Origin: DASQJL01 sp036380835
GTDB lineage: Bacteria; Eisenbacteria; RBG-16-71-46; SZUA-252
Direction: 5' to 3'
Length of the DNA: 64,000 bases
Assembly: GCA_036380835.1 (NCBI GenBank)
Contig: DASVDZ010000031.1
Span: 36,748-100,747, forward strand
In this document: positions 43,414 through 51,886 of the stretch, one piece after another
How the letters are laid out: every line of letters begins with the position of its first letter
Position numbering within the stretch: the stretch's first letter is position 1
The notes under the pieces: generated by a model
Seen by the model: only the letters and a program-made list of their open reading frames with translations
The model's database searches: none
What the model was told of the DNA's origin: nothing
Position numbers and translations under genes: made by a program

Positions 43414-44141
43414 AGATCGATGCCCTCGTCTTCGGCCCCCACCCGGACGACGCCGAGATCGGAGCCGGCGGCGTCCTCCTCAAGCTGAAGCATCAAGGCC
43501 ACACGACCGGGATCGTGGACATGACGCGCGGCGACATGGGCTGGGGCACGCCCGAGGAGCGGGACGCCGAGTGCGCCGCCGCGGCGGCGATCTTGAAGCT
43601 GGACGTTCGGGAGAACCTGGACATGGGCGACTTCCGGATCGAAGACACGTTCGAGAATCGCTGCCGCGTCGCCGCGGCCATCCGCCGCCACCGACCCGAG
43701 ATCGTCTTCGCGCCGCACTACGACATTCCCCCGGGACGCGGACTCGGCCACAACGATCACGGCAAGACCGGCATCGTCGTCTCGCAGGCCTACAACCTCG
43801 CGCATCTCAGGAAGGCGCCGATCGAGGGCGAGCCGTACCAGGCGAAGGCGCTCTTCTACTACTTCCTCCCGCCGGGGACGCGGCCGACCTTCCTCGTGGA
43901 GGTCACCGACTACTTCGAGGACTGGATGAAGGCGCTCCTCTGCCACCGGACCCAGTTCGCGAATCCCGAGAAGCCGCAGCCGAAGGAAGGGGCGCAGAGC
44001 CTGGCCGAGTACCTGGACATGGTCTCGCGCGTGAACGGCTGGGCGGTCGGGGCGACGCGCGCGCAACCGTTTCTCGCCGCGGGACCGCTCCGCATCGGCG
44101 ATCCGCTCGACCTCGTCCGCGAGGTCACCCCGCGTCCGTAG
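43410..44141 (+). CDS. PIG-L family deacetylase, bacillithiol BshB1-like
   Basis: A 243-residue zinc deacetylase of the PIG-L/LmbE family. The zinc site motif is GPHPDDAEIGAGG (His11, Asp14), then VDMTRGDMGWGTPEERDAECAAAA, the catalytic ENLDMGDFRIEDT and VFAPHYDIPPGRGLGHNDHGKTGIVV with the distal His. The GTPEERxxE run and DFxIEDTxENR are typical of BshB1, the N-acetylglucosaminyl malate deacetylase of bacillithiol synthesis. BshA and BshC are not in the window, so bacillithiol is an inference. It ends flush against the convergent DUF255 gene. Confidence 0.88.
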   Translation: MKIDALVFGPHPDDAEIGAGGVLLKLKHQGHTTGIVDMTRGDMGWGTPEERDAECAAAAAILKLDVRENLDMGDFRIEDTFENRCRVAAAIRRHRPEIVFAPHYDIPPGRGLGHNDHGKTGIVVSQAYNLAHLRKAPIEGEPYQAKALFYYFLPPGTRPTFLVEVTDYFEDWMKALLCHRTQFANPEKPQPKEGAQSLAEYLDMVSRVNGWAVGATRAQPFLAAGPLRIGDPLDLVREVTPRP

Positions 44142-45788
44142 CTAGCGCGGCGGCTTCCCGCCCCGCTCGATCGCCTCGATCCTGAGCCCCAGCTCGGCGC
44201 GCACCGGATCGAGCGCCAGCACGTCGCCCGACCGGAGCCAGTCGAGGGCGCGCTGCGCGCTCCGAAGATCCTCCTCGCGTCCGCCGATCTCGTAGAGCCG
44301 CGCGAAGAGCGTCGCCGCCTCGGCGTTCGCGGCCTCCGGCTTGTCCCCGGCCAGGAGCCTTCCGACCGCCGCGCTGTCACGCGGCGCGAAGCGGAAGCCG
44401 CCCGCCACGCGGTCCTCCAGGTGCCCTCGAATCCACTGGGCCACGGCCTCGGCGCGCGTCCGCTGTTTCCGGTCCTTCGTCGCCGCGTAGGCGTCGAGGT
44501 AGGCCGCGCCGGCGGCGGCCTGGTCGGCCAGGAGGCCGGGCGTCTCGGCGCGCCCGCGCTCCCACGAGTGGTAGAACGATCCGTCGGGCGCGCGCTGGAA
44601 CGACCAGAGCCGGTCGAGCGCGCGGAGCGCGCGCGCGACCGCGGCGCCCTTCCAGAGGCCCGACGCGGCGCCGCGCAACACGGCGGAGGCCATGCGCGCG
44701 TTGGCGTCGGCGAGGAAGACCGAGTCGACCGCCGGGATTCCCTGCTCGTGGCGCAACCGGTCCCCGAGACCGTAGTAGACCTCGCCGGCGAGCGGCTCCC
44801 CTCCACCCGCGCGTTGCAGGAGATCGGCGTCCTGGCTCGCGAGCCATCCGCCGCGCTTCGCGTCCCAGAGCCAGGTCGCGGCGTACCCCTCCGTCCGCTT
44901 GGCCGCGTCGCGGTACCTGGCGCCGCCCCCCGCGTCGACGGCGGAGACCAGCGCGCCGAGCGCGCTCGCGTTCGCCGCGAGGAGCTTCTCCGTGTGCGGC
45001 TTCTTCCAGTCCGCGTCCCCCGCGAACCGGAAGAAGCCGCCCCAGAGGCGGTCCTCGAGGTGGAGGGCGCCGTCGAGGGCACGGAACGCGAGGTCGCGCG
45101 AGGGGCCGTCCGTCCGCGCTGCCGCTTCCGCCAGGAGGAACGAGATCGATTCGAACTGGGGGAGCTTGGGCGACTGGCCGAATCCGCCGTTCGTCCGGTC
45201 CTCGGCCTGGCGGACGGCGTCGAGGTTCTTGCCGATCCACTCGTCGAGCGGCATGTCGGGCGCGGGAAGCGCCTCGCTGACCCACGTGTGCGCCACGCGG
45301 CGCGCCGACTCGGCAGCGCGCCGGTCCACCTCGGTGCGGTCGCGCCGGTAGAGATCGTACATCTGGCGGAGCATCGCGCGCACGGCGACCGGCCCGATGA
45401 CCCCCTCCGCGACGAGCACCTGTCCGTCGTGCGTCAGGACCGCCGTCGTGGGCCAGCCGCCCGCCAGGTAGCGCTCGGCGACGTCGGGGCGCCGGTCGCC
45501 GTCGACGCGGACCGGCACATAGAACGAGTCGACCACGCCGACCGTCGCCGAGTCGGCCCAGGCCTCGTGGTCCATCGCGTGGCACGCGTGCGACCAGGTG
45601 GCCGTGACGTGGAGGAGGACGAGACGCCCGGTCCGTTGCGCCTCGGAGAACGCCGCGCGTCCCCAGGGGCGCCAGGCGATCGTCGTGCCCGCCGCCCGGG
45701 ATGGGGCCGCCGATCCGAGGACGAGCGCGGCCGTCGCCAGCGCCCCGGCGAGGAGGAGAGTGGGTCGAGGCGCCGGCCCGATCTTCAT
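44142..45788 (-). CDS. DUF255 (YyaL/spermatogenesis-like) protein, exported
   Basis: A 548-residue protein with a signal peptide (LLLAGALATAALVLGSAAPSRAAG). The N-terminal thioredoxin-like domain reads LLHVTATWSHACHAMDHEAWAD: at the position of the usual C-x-x-C it has S-H-A-C, so the first cysteine is lost. The remainder is an alpha/alpha barrel of the six-hairpin glycosidase type seen in the YyaL family (GFGQSPKLPQFESISFLLAEAA, WLASQDADLLQ, SFYHSWERGRAETPGLLADQAAAGAAYL). Activity is unknown. ATG 45788 overlaps the YkgJ-type gene stop by four bases. Confidence 0.85.
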   Translation of the reverse strand: MKIGPAPRPTLLLAGALATAALVLGSAAPSRAAGTTIAWRPWGRAAFSEAQRTGRLVLLHVTATWSHACHAMDHEAWADSATVGVVDSFYVPVRVDGDRRPDVAERYLAGGWPTTAVLTHDGQVLVAEGVIGPVAVRAMLRQMYDLYRRDRTEVDRRAAESARRVAHTWVSEALPAPDMPLDEWIGKNLDAVRQAEDRTNGGFGQSPKLPQFESISFLLAEAAARTDGPSRDLAFRALDGALHLEDRLWGGFFRFAGDADWKKPHTEKLLAANASALGALVSAVDAGGGARYRDAAKRTEGYAATWLWDAKRGGWLASQDADLLQRAGGGEPLAGEVYYGLGDRLRHEQGIPAVDSVFLADANARMASAVLRGAASGLWKGAAVARALRALDRLWSFQRAPDGSFYHSWERGRAETPGLLADQAAAGAAYLDAYAATKDRKQRTRAEAVAQWIRGHLEDRVAGGFRFAPRDSAAVGRLLAGDKPEAANAEAATLFARLYEIGGREEDLRSAQRALDWLRSGDVLALDPVRAELGLRIEAIERGGKPPR

Positions 45789-46384
45789 GCGGTGGCGCGG
45801 CGGCTCCGGGTCCCGTTCTTCCGCCGATCGGCCCGCTTCGCGCGGTCCGCGGTGAGGCGCGCCTCGCGCTCCGCGAGGAACCGGTCGAGATCCTTCTCGT
45901 TCCGGAGGACGAATCGCTCCGCCGGAGTCGTCGCGTAGCGCTCGCACTCGGCGGGGTCGTACTCGCGGCAGATGTCGGGGCGCAGGGCGTAGTGGCTGCA
46001 GCGGCCGTCCTTGAGCCACGCGCACGGCGTGTCGAACTGCACCATCCACGTCCCCTCCCAGTCCGCGTAGACGGAGACCCCGCGATGGAGGACGTACCAG
46101 CGGATGTTGTCGAAATCGCGCCGGGTCCTCGGGGGCGCGATCGCGACCGTCATGTAGCGGCAGCAGTGGTCGCACCCCTCGCACGGGTTCCCCGGCGGAA
46201 GCTCGTAGCGACCGTCGGGCATGAGCCGAAGCCCGATGGCGGGCCGGGGCGGGCGGAGGGGCGTATCGCCGGCGGCCTCGACGTGGCCGGGCGCGTGCGG
46301 TTTGGCGGAGTGCTCGTCCTTCGGTTCGTCCACGGCTCGTGACCTCGGGTGGGAGGACCAGTTCGAAGCGATCCTCCGCAGCAT
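45785..46384 (-). CDS. YkgJ-family cysteine-cluster protein
   Basis: Up to 199 residues with the eight-cysteine metal cluster pattern of the YkgJ/UPF0153 family: PCEGCDHCCRYM, then C in TPCAWLKDGRCSHYALRPDICREY and the CE pair. Family members are thought to bind a Zn or Fe-S cluster; the function is unknown. The basic C-terminal tail (ADRRKNGTRSRRATA) is low complexity. Two starts are possible: ATG 46384, or the GTG at 46333, which gives 182 residues and has a weak ribosome-binding site. It is coupled to the DUF255 gene downstream. Confidence 0.8.
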   Translation of the reverse strand: MLRRIASNWSSHPRSRAVDEPKDEHSAKPHAPGHVEAAGDTPLRPPRPAIGLRLMPDGRYELPPGNPCEGCDHCCRYMTVAIAPPRTRRDFDNIRWYVLHRGVSVYADWEGTWMVQFDTPCAWLKDGRCSHYALRPDICREYDPAECERYATTPAERFVLRNEKDLDRFLAEREARLTADRAKRADRRKNGTRSRRATA

Positions 46385-46414
46385 AACGCACCCGATTGAA
46401 CCGAAGGAGGCACG

Positions 46415-46494
46415 AAAAAAGGGCGGCGGGGCCGGAGGGGCGGAACAGCGCTACCAAGGAGAGCGCCATGGCGGCCCCTCGGATTCCCGCCGCC
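46415..46494 (-). terminator. Candidate terminator after the monohaem cytochrome gene
   Basis: Read on the minus strand, GGCGGCGGG at 46494-46486 can pair with CCCGCCGCC at 46430-46422, which is followed by one C and six U residues (46420-46415). The stem is strong but the loop is long and contains its own structure, so the fold is uncertain. Confidence 0.4.
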
Positions 46495-46520
46495 GGTCTA
46501 CGTGTTCTTCGAGTCGTGGG

Positions 46521-47069
46521 CTACTTCGAGTCGCCCTCGGTCTTCGTGTCGGTGCCCTCGGCCTTCTTCTCCGTACCCTCGGTCTTCGTCTCGGTCGCGG
46601 CCTTCGCGTCACCGCTCGCGGGCTTTTCCATCTCCATCATGGCCTTGCCCGCGGTCTCGTCCTTGAGCGATTCGAGCCAGGCGGCGAGCGTCTTCAGCTC
46701 GTCGTCGGTGCCGCGGAACTTCTTCATGTGCTTCTTGCCGTCGATCGCTTCGAGCTTCGAGAGGTACTTCACGATCCAGTCGGCCTTCCGCTCGACACCG
46801 ACGCCGCCGAGATCCGGGACCTTCTTGCTCGTCGTCGCGGCGCCCTCTTTGGCCTCCGCCGCGGGCTCCTTCGTCTCCTTCGCCTCTTCCGCCTCGGCCG
46901 CGGACTTCTTCTCGACGCCCTGCGACGCGATGGTGTGGCACGAGTTGCACTTGTTCGCGAGGAATAGCTGCTTGCCGGGGGCCGGCGCCTCGTCGGCGGC
47001 GATCGCCGCACCCGACATCCCCATCACCAGCATCATCGCACCCAGGACCACGAGTGAACGCTTCATCAT
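46521..47069 (-). CDS. Monohaem cytochrome c with acidic low-complexity regions
   Basis: An exported c-type cytochrome of 182 residues from ATG 47069, which follows GGAGGACG. The signal peptide ends GAAIAADE. One haem site CNSCH lies in LFLANKCNSCHTIASQGV; no obvious methionine motif other than MKKF/EMEK regions can be assigned as sixth ligand. A 45-residue Glu/Ala/Lys-rich insert separates the haem site from the second half (KVPDLGGVGVERKADWIVKYLSKLE) and a similar tail follows. It is a clear paralogue of the cytochrome at 48369-48794. Confidence 0.85.
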   Translation of the reverse strand: MMKRSLVVLGAMMLVMGMSGAAIAADEAPAPGKQLFLANKCNSCHTIASQGVEKKSAAEAEEAKETKEPAAEAKEGAATTSKKVPDLGGVGVERKADWIVKYLSKLEAIDGKKHMKKFRGTDDELKTLAAWLESLKDETAGKAMMEMEKPASGDAKAATETKTEGTEKKAEGTDTKTEGDSK

Positions 47070-47212
47070 CTTCGTCCTCCGTTGACCGTGACTCGAACCA
47101 CCCATCCCGTGAAGCGGTCTGCCTTTCCCCACAAGAATCGGCCCGCCGAAGCGACCAGTCTACGCGGCGGCGGGCGTACCCGAGACGGGACGAAAGTATT
47201 ACTCCGAGGGCG

Positions 47213-48052
47213 CTAGCGTCGCTTCGACTCCAGCGGTTGGAGCACCAGCGGGTTCCGGGCGACGTAGAGGCCCACCTGGAGCCGGTCCTGGAGCCCGAGC
47301 TTCTCCAGGATGTGCCCGACGTGCTTCTTGACCGTCGGCTCGCTGATGTCGAGCGCCGTCGCGATCTCTTTGTTCGACCGGCCGGCGGAGATGAGCTCCG
47401 CGACCTGGAGCTCCCGCGACGAGAGGGGCGCCGTCGCGTTGGTGGACCCGTTTCCGGCGAGGGCGTGGCGCATGATGGCCGTCGCGGTGCCCGATTCGTA
47501 CCACGCGCTCCCCGACGCCACGATTCGGATGGCGCGGAACAGCTCCTCGGGGGTCGCGCTCCGGCGAATGGTCCCCGTGGCCCCCTCCGCCACCGCCAGC
47601 TGGAGGCAGTCGGTGCCGGTCGAGCAGACGAGCTGGGGCTGCGCGGTGTCGGTTCGGCGCGAGCCGGGCGGGTTCAGCACGAGGCAGTTCCCCTCGCTCC
47701 GCTCGGCTACGGCAAGGATCGGCGTCTCCGGCGACGCGGTGTGGATCGCCGCCAGGGGCGTCCTCCCCTCCATGGGCTCGAGGCGGAGCGCCAGGATGAC
47801 GACCGAGGGCTTGAGGTCGCGGGCGAGCTTCGAGGCCTCGATGGTCGAGGAGGTCTCGCCGATGATCTCGAAGTCCGGCTGGGAGCCGAGGATGGCGGCC
47901 ATCCCGCTTCGGTCCATCGGGAGGTCGTCGGCGATGAGGATTCGAATCCTTCGGGAGCCCTGAGCGGGCTTCCGCTTCAGGGCAATGGGCTTGGCGTTCG
48001 CCTTGGTCTTGGCGCGGACCGCCTTCGCCCGGCGCGCTCGAACCGGTCGCAT
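47213..48052 (-). CDS. LuxR/NarL-type regulator with a degenerate receiver domain
   Basis: A 279-residue regulator. Residues 36-165 are receiver-like: the acidic pair IADDLP is present, but the phospho-acceptor Asp is Ala88 (VVILALRLEP), the conserved Thr/Ser is Ala and the Lys is replaced by Arg (GTIRRS). About 25 extra residues before the last strand carry Cys123, Cys143 and Cys149 (VCSTGTDC). The C-terminal HTH is intact (SSRELQVAELISAGRSNKEIATALDISEPTVKKHVGHILEKLGL). The basic N-terminal 34 residues are unusual. ATG 48052 follows an AAAGG site. Located between the two monohaem cytochrome genes, it probably controls them or the operon beyond. Confidence 0.85.
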   Translation of the reverse strand: MRPVRARRAKAVRAKTKANAKPIALKRKPAQGSRRIRILIADDLPMDRSGMAAILGSQPDFEIIGETSSTIEASKLARDLKPSVVILALRLEPMEGRTPLAAIHTASPETPILAVAERSEGNCLVLNPPGSRRTDTAQPQLVCSTGTDCLQLAVAEGATGTIRRSATPEELFRAIRIVASGSAWYESGTATAIMRHALAGNGSTNATAPLSSRELQVAELISAGRSNKEIATALDISEPTVKKHVGHILEKLGLQDRLQVGLYVARNPLVLQPLESKRR

Positions 48053-48058
48053 ACGCAA

Positions 48059-48368
48059 CCTTTCATATAGGCCTTCGATGCTTCGTGGTCTCAGGAGCCG
48101 GGTCGGTGACGCGGGCGGGATCGAAAGACCGGGCCGCGCCCCGACCGGTACGATGGTATACCCGCCATCTTGTCAGGGCAACGTCCAAACGAATCCGGGC
48201 CGCCCCGCGATGTCTCGGCGGGACACCGAGTTCGGCCGGGACCCCGCGAACCCGCCGTGCCGGCCGGGCGCGATACCAAAGTACCGCGCCACCCCCTCCC
48301 CCTGTCGCCTGGATTCGACGTCCCCCGTGCCGCACAGTTGCCGATAGGAAGTTCGAAAGGAGGCCCTC
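48059..48368. other. Divergent intergenic region between regulator and cytochrome operon
   Basis: About 310 bases separate the LuxR-type gene (minus) from the monohaem cytochrome gene (plus). It contains an inverted repeat GATGG-N8-CCATC (48152-48169) overlapping a GGTATACC palindrome (48155-48162), which could be a regulator site. No convincing sigma70 hexamer pair is seen. Confidence 0.35.
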
Positions 48369-48794
48369 ATGAAACGTTGGGTCATCGCCGTGTCGGGCAT
48401 GGTGGTCGTCGTAGCGCTTGGCGCCCTCGCCGCGGCCGGTGAAGAGCAGAAGGAACCTGCCGGCAAGACGCTGTTCCTCACCTACAAGTGCAACTCCTGC
48501 CATTCGGTCACCGCGGTGGGGATCGAACGAAAGGCGAGCGCCGAGGCCGCGGAGCCTGCGGCCGGCACCGCCCCGCAGAAGAAGGTCGTTGACCTCTCCA
48601 GCACCGGCTTGGACGCCAAGGCCGATTGGCTTCCGAAGTACCTGAAGAAGCTGGAGACCACCAAGGACGGAAAGAAGCACATCAAGGGTTGGAAGGGCAC
48701 CGATGAGGAGCTCGCCACCCTGTCCGCGTGGCTCATGGAGCAGAAGGCTCCGAAGGAGAAGGCCGAGGGAGACGCGAAGGACGCGAAGAAGTAG
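48369..48794 (+). CDS. Monohaem cytochrome c
   Basis: A 141-residue exported cytochrome c with AAAGGAGG ribosome-binding site. Signal peptide residues 1-23 end LAAAGEE. The haem site is CNSCH in LFLTYKCNSCHSVTAVGIERKA. A short Ala/Glu-rich insert precedes VVDLSSTGLDAKADWLPKYLKKLETTKDGKKHIKGWKGTDEELATLSAWL, which aligns with the same region of the paralogue at 46521-47069 (KHMKKFRGTDDELKTLAAWL). It probably shuttles electrons to or from the multihaem complex encoded immediately downstream. Confidence 0.88.
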   Translation: MKRWVIAVSGMVVVVALGALAAAGEEQKEPAGKTLFLTYKCNSCHSVTAVGIERKASAEAAEPAAGTAPQKKVVDLSSTGLDAKADWLPKYLKKLETTKDGKKHIKGWKGTDEELATLSAWLMEQKAPKEKAEGDAKDAKK

Positions 48795-48810
48795 CCGTAC
48801 CGAGACGACC

Positions 48811-48831
48811 GGGGCCGGCATGGCCGGCCCC
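48811..48831 (+). terminator. GC hairpin between monohaem cytochrome and multihaem operon
   Basis: A perfect 9-base stem closes a 3-base loop (GGGGCCGGC and GCCGGCCCC), 16 bases after the cytochrome stop. It has no U-run, so it may attenuate or stabilise RNA without being a full terminator. Confidence 0.4.
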
Positions 48832-48906
48832 ACGGGCGAGGCCCGGGCGAACCGCATCGCCGCGTGGCCCCGCCCGAACCAGATCCCATAACCAAGGACC
48901 GACGTG

Positions 48907-51054
48907 ATGACCCTCCCGCGCCCACGCGCGCCGGAAGGAAGCGACCCCAGCCGATGCCCCGGCGACCGTCATCGCGAGTCTCGGAACCCCGCGCTCGCGA
49001 CGGCGCTCGCGACGCTCCTCGTTCTCGCGCTTCCCCTGGCCCGCCCCGCCCTCGCGGCGCCCACGTCGGAAGACTGCCTGGAGTGCCACGGCGAGGACGA
49101 CATCACGATGGAGCGGGGGGGGAGGACCGTCTCCCTCACCGTGAATCCCGCGATCCTCCGCGGCTCGGCGCACGCCAAGCTCGCCTGCGTCGAGTGCCAC
49201 GTCGGATTCGATCCCGAAGAGACCCCCCACAAGGCCGAGATCACGCCGGTCCAGTGCGGTTCCTGCCACAAGGAGATCGCGGAGCTGCACGCGAAGTCGC
49301 TCCACGGACAGGCGCTCGCCCGCGGGGACAAGCTCGCGCCCGGCTGCAAGGACTGCCACGGGCGTCACGACGTGCTGCCGGTGAAGGACTTCCGGTCGCC
49401 CGTCGCGCCGCTCAACGTGCCGATGCTCTGCGGCAAGTGCCACCAGGAGGGCGCCCCCGTCCAGCGGCAGCGCCCCATCCATCAGGATCACATTCTCGAG
49501 AACTTCTCGGAGAGCATCCACGGCGAGGCGCTCCTCAAGAAGGGGCTCATCGTCGCCCCGAACTGCGCGTCCTGCCACACGGCGCACTCCATCCTCCCCC
49601 ACACCGACCCAGCCTCGTCGATCGCTCGGCGGAACATCGCGACGACCTGCACGAAGTGCCACGCGGAGATCGAGGTCGTGCACCGCAAGGTGATCCGGGG
49701 CGAGCTGTGGGAGAAGGAGGCCCACGTCCTGCCGGCGTGCGTCGACTGCCACCAGCCGCACAAGATCCGGAAGGTCTTCTACGACCAGGGCATGGCCGAC
49801 AAGGACTGCATGCGGTGCCACGCCGACCCCGCGCTCAAGTCGAGCGCCGACGGCCGGTCGCTCTTCGTCAGGGCCGAGGACCTCGCCGCGTCGCGCCACG
49901 CGAAGACGGCCTGCAGCCAATGCCACTCGGACGTGACGGCGTCGCGGCTCCGTCCCTGCGAGACGATCAAGCAGAAGGTCGACTGCTCCTCCTGCCACGC
50001 TGAGATCGGCCAGGAATACGCGGCGAGCGAGCACGGGCAGCTCTTCGCCAAGAAGGACGCCAACGCGCCGACGTGCGAGGAGTGCCACGGGACGCACCGG
50101 ATCCTCGGCAAGGCCGAGCCCGCCTCGGCCACCTTCCCCACGAACGTGCCGCAGCTCTGCGCGCGGTGCCATCGCGAGGGAGAGAAGGCGGCGCGGCGGT
50201 ACAAGGGGAGCCAGCACGACATCATCGAGCACTACACGGAGAGCATCCACGGGAAGGGGCTGAACCAGAGCGGGCTCACCGTGACGGCGATGTGCACGAG
50301 CTGCCACACCGCCCACAGCGTCCTCCCGAAGGACGATCCGGCGTCGAGCGTCAACCGAAGCCGGATCCCGAGCACGTGCGGGCGGTGCCACCACGGCGTC
50401 GAGGAGATGTTCGAGAAGAGCGTCCACGCGACCCAGGTCGGGAAGACGAAGAAGCCGCTTCCCGTCTGCAGCGACTGCCACACCGCGCACACGATCAGCC
50501 GCACCGACATGACCGGGTTCAAGCTCGACATCATGGCGAAGTGCGGCCGCTGCCACGAGGACATCGCGAAGACCTACTTCGACACCTACCACGGCAAGGT
50601 GTCGCAGCTGGGCTATACGAAGACGGCCAAGTGCTACGATTGCCACGGCGCCCATGACATCCTCCCGTCGGACGATCCGCGGTCGCACCTGAGCCACGCC
50701 AACGTGGTCAAGACGTGCCAGAAGTGCCACGCCGGGGCCACGCGCCGGTTCGCCGGCTACCTGACGCACGCCACGCACCACGACCCGAAGAAGTACCCCT
50801 TCCTCTTCTGGACCTTCTGGGGCATGACGTCGCTCCTCATCGCCACGTTCACGGTCGGCGGCATCCACACGGCGCTCTGGCTGCCGCGGGCGCTGGCCAT
50901 GCGCCGCGAGCGCGCGGCGGCCGTCGAGGCGGCGGCGCGGGCCGCGGCGGGCGAGGGCCCGAAGGGGGATGCCGCGGGGGCGCCGGAGGCGGGCGCCGGG
51001 GACGGCGCCAAGGAACCCGAGCCGCCCGAGGAAGGAGCGCCCCGTGGAGCCTGA
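48907..51054 (+). CDS. 19-haem periplasmic cytochrome c with C-terminal membrane anchor
   Basis: A 715-residue exported cytochrome. After a 30-residue polar leader comes a signal sequence (ALATALATLLVLALPLARPALA). I count 19 CxxCH haem sites from CLECH to CQKCH, with many distal His in motifs such as ESIHG, HTAHS and HGTH. Units repeat around SIHG-x-x-L and HTAHSILP-x-x-DPASS. One transmembrane helix near the end (FLFWTFWGMTSLLIATFTVGG) is followed by an Ala/Glu-rich cytoplasmic tail. The first three haem units closely match those of the 13-haem protein at 51886-54132. ATG 48907 is preferred over the GTG one codon earlier. No CxxCK site is present, so it is not an NrfA. Confidence 0.92.
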   Translation: MTLPRPRAPEGSDPSRCPGDRHRESRNPALATALATLLVLALPLARPALAAPTSEDCLECHGEDDITMERGGRTVSLTVNPAILRGSAHAKLACVECHVGFDPEETPHKAEITPVQCGSCHKEIAELHAKSLHGQALARGDKLAPGCKDCHGRHDVLPVKDFRSPVAPLNVPMLCGKCHQEGAPVQRQRPIHQDHILENFSESIHGEALLKKGLIVAPNCASCHTAHSILPHTDPASSIARRNIATTCTKCHAEIEVVHRKVIRGELWEKEAHVLPACVDCHQPHKIRKVFYDQGMADKDCMRCHADPALKSSADGRSLFVRAEDLAASRHAKTACSQCHSDVTASRLRPCETIKQKVDCSSCHAEIGQEYAASEHGQLFAKKDANAPTCEECHGTHRILGKAEPASATFPTNVPQLCARCHREGEKAARRYKGSQHDIIEHYTESIHGKGLNQSGLTVTAMCTSCHTAHSVLPKDDPASSVNRSRIPSTCGRCHHGVEEMFEKSVHATQVGKTKKPLPVCSDCHTAHTISRTDMTGFKLDIMAKCGRCHEDIAKTYFDTYHGKVSQLGYTKTAKCYDCHGAHDILPSDDPRSHLSHANVVKTCQKCHAGATRRFAGYLTHATHHDPKKYPFLFWTFWGMTSLLIATFTVGGIHTALWLPRALAMRRERAAAVEAAARAAAGEGPKGDAAGAPEAGAGDGAKEPEPPEEGAPRGA

Positions 51055-51886
51055 GAGGAACGGCGCCCAGTTCCAGCGCTTCACCCGTTTGAACCGGGTG
51101 CTCCACATCGTGATGATCGTGAGCTTCATGAGCCTCGCCCTGACCGGCCTCACGCTCAAGTTCAGCTACACGGGGTGGGCCCGGATCATGTCCCGGCTCT
51201 TCGGGGGGTTCGAGACGGCGGGATACATCCACCGGTTCGCGGCGGTCCTGATGATCGGCACGTTCGCGACCCACGTCACCGACCTCTTCCGCCGCAAGCG
51301 CCGTGAGTACGGCACCTGGCGGGCGCTCCTCTTCGGCCCCGACACGATGATCTTCAACCGTCGCGACCTCTCCGAGTTCGTCGGCAGCATCCGTTGGTTC
51401 CTCGGTCGTGGTCCGCGCCCGAAGTACGGCCGGTGGACCTACTGGGAGAAGTTCGACTACTTCGCGGTCTTCTGGGGAATGATGGTGATCGGCTCGACCG
51501 GGCTCATGCTCTGGTTCCCCGAGCTCTTCACGCTGGTCCTCCCCGGCTGGCTGATCAACGTCGCCACGATCATCCACAGCGACGAGGCGCTCCTGGCGGT
51601 CGGATTCATCTTCACGGTGCACTTCTTCAACACGCACCTGAGGCCCGAGAAGTTCCCGATGGACCTCGTGATCTTCACGGGGCGGATGCCGCTCGAGGAG
51701 TTCCGGGAGGACAAGCCGGGCGAGTACGAAGCGCTGGTGAGCCGCGGGGAGCTTGAGAAACACCTCGTGGAGCCCTATCCTGCGATCGTATTGCGCGCCG
51801 TCCGAGCGTTCGGGTGGACCGCCCTGACGATCGGCTTCATCATCGTCCTCTGGATCATCTACGCGATGCTCTTCGCCTATCGTTGA
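51044..51886 (+). CDS. Cytochrome b561/formate-dehydrogenase-gamma-like membrane subunit
   Basis: A 280-residue di-haem b-type membrane subunit with four or five helices. His ligands are placed as in the family: LNRVLHIVMIVSFMSLALTG (helix 1), GYIHRFAAVLMIGTFATHVTDLF (helix 2) and IHSDEALLAVGFIFTVHFFNTH (later helix). It starts with GTG 51044 after GGAAGGAG, overlapping the end of the 19-haem gene by eleven bases. It aligns with the C-terminal b-domain of the next protein. Its expected role is quinone oxidation or reduction, exchanging electrons with the 19-haem cytochrome. Confidence 0.88.
   Translation: MEPERNGAQFQRFTRLNRVLHIVMIVSFMSLALTGLTLKFSYTGWARIMSRLFGGFETAGYIHRFAAVLMIGTFATHVTDLFRRKRREYGTWRALLFGPDTMIFNRRDLSEFVGSIRWFLGRGPRPKYGRWTYWEKFDYFAVFWGMMVIGSTGLMLWFPELFTLVLPGWLINVATIIHSDEALLAVGFIFTVHFFNTHLRPEKFPMDLVIFTGRMPLEEFREDKPGEYEALVSRGELEKHLVEPYPAIVLRAVRAFGWTALTIGFIIVLWIIYAMLFAYR

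Noticed and set aside
48152..48169. Defined NarL-type operator for the cytochrome operon
   Set aside because: The inverted repeat is short and occurs once; it does not match a known NarL heptamer pair, so it is listed only as an intergenic note.
48907..51054. NrfA-type nitrite reductase or octahaem tetrathionate reductase
   Set aside because: No CxxCK catalytic haem site is present in any of the multihaem proteins, and haem number and architecture do not fit.
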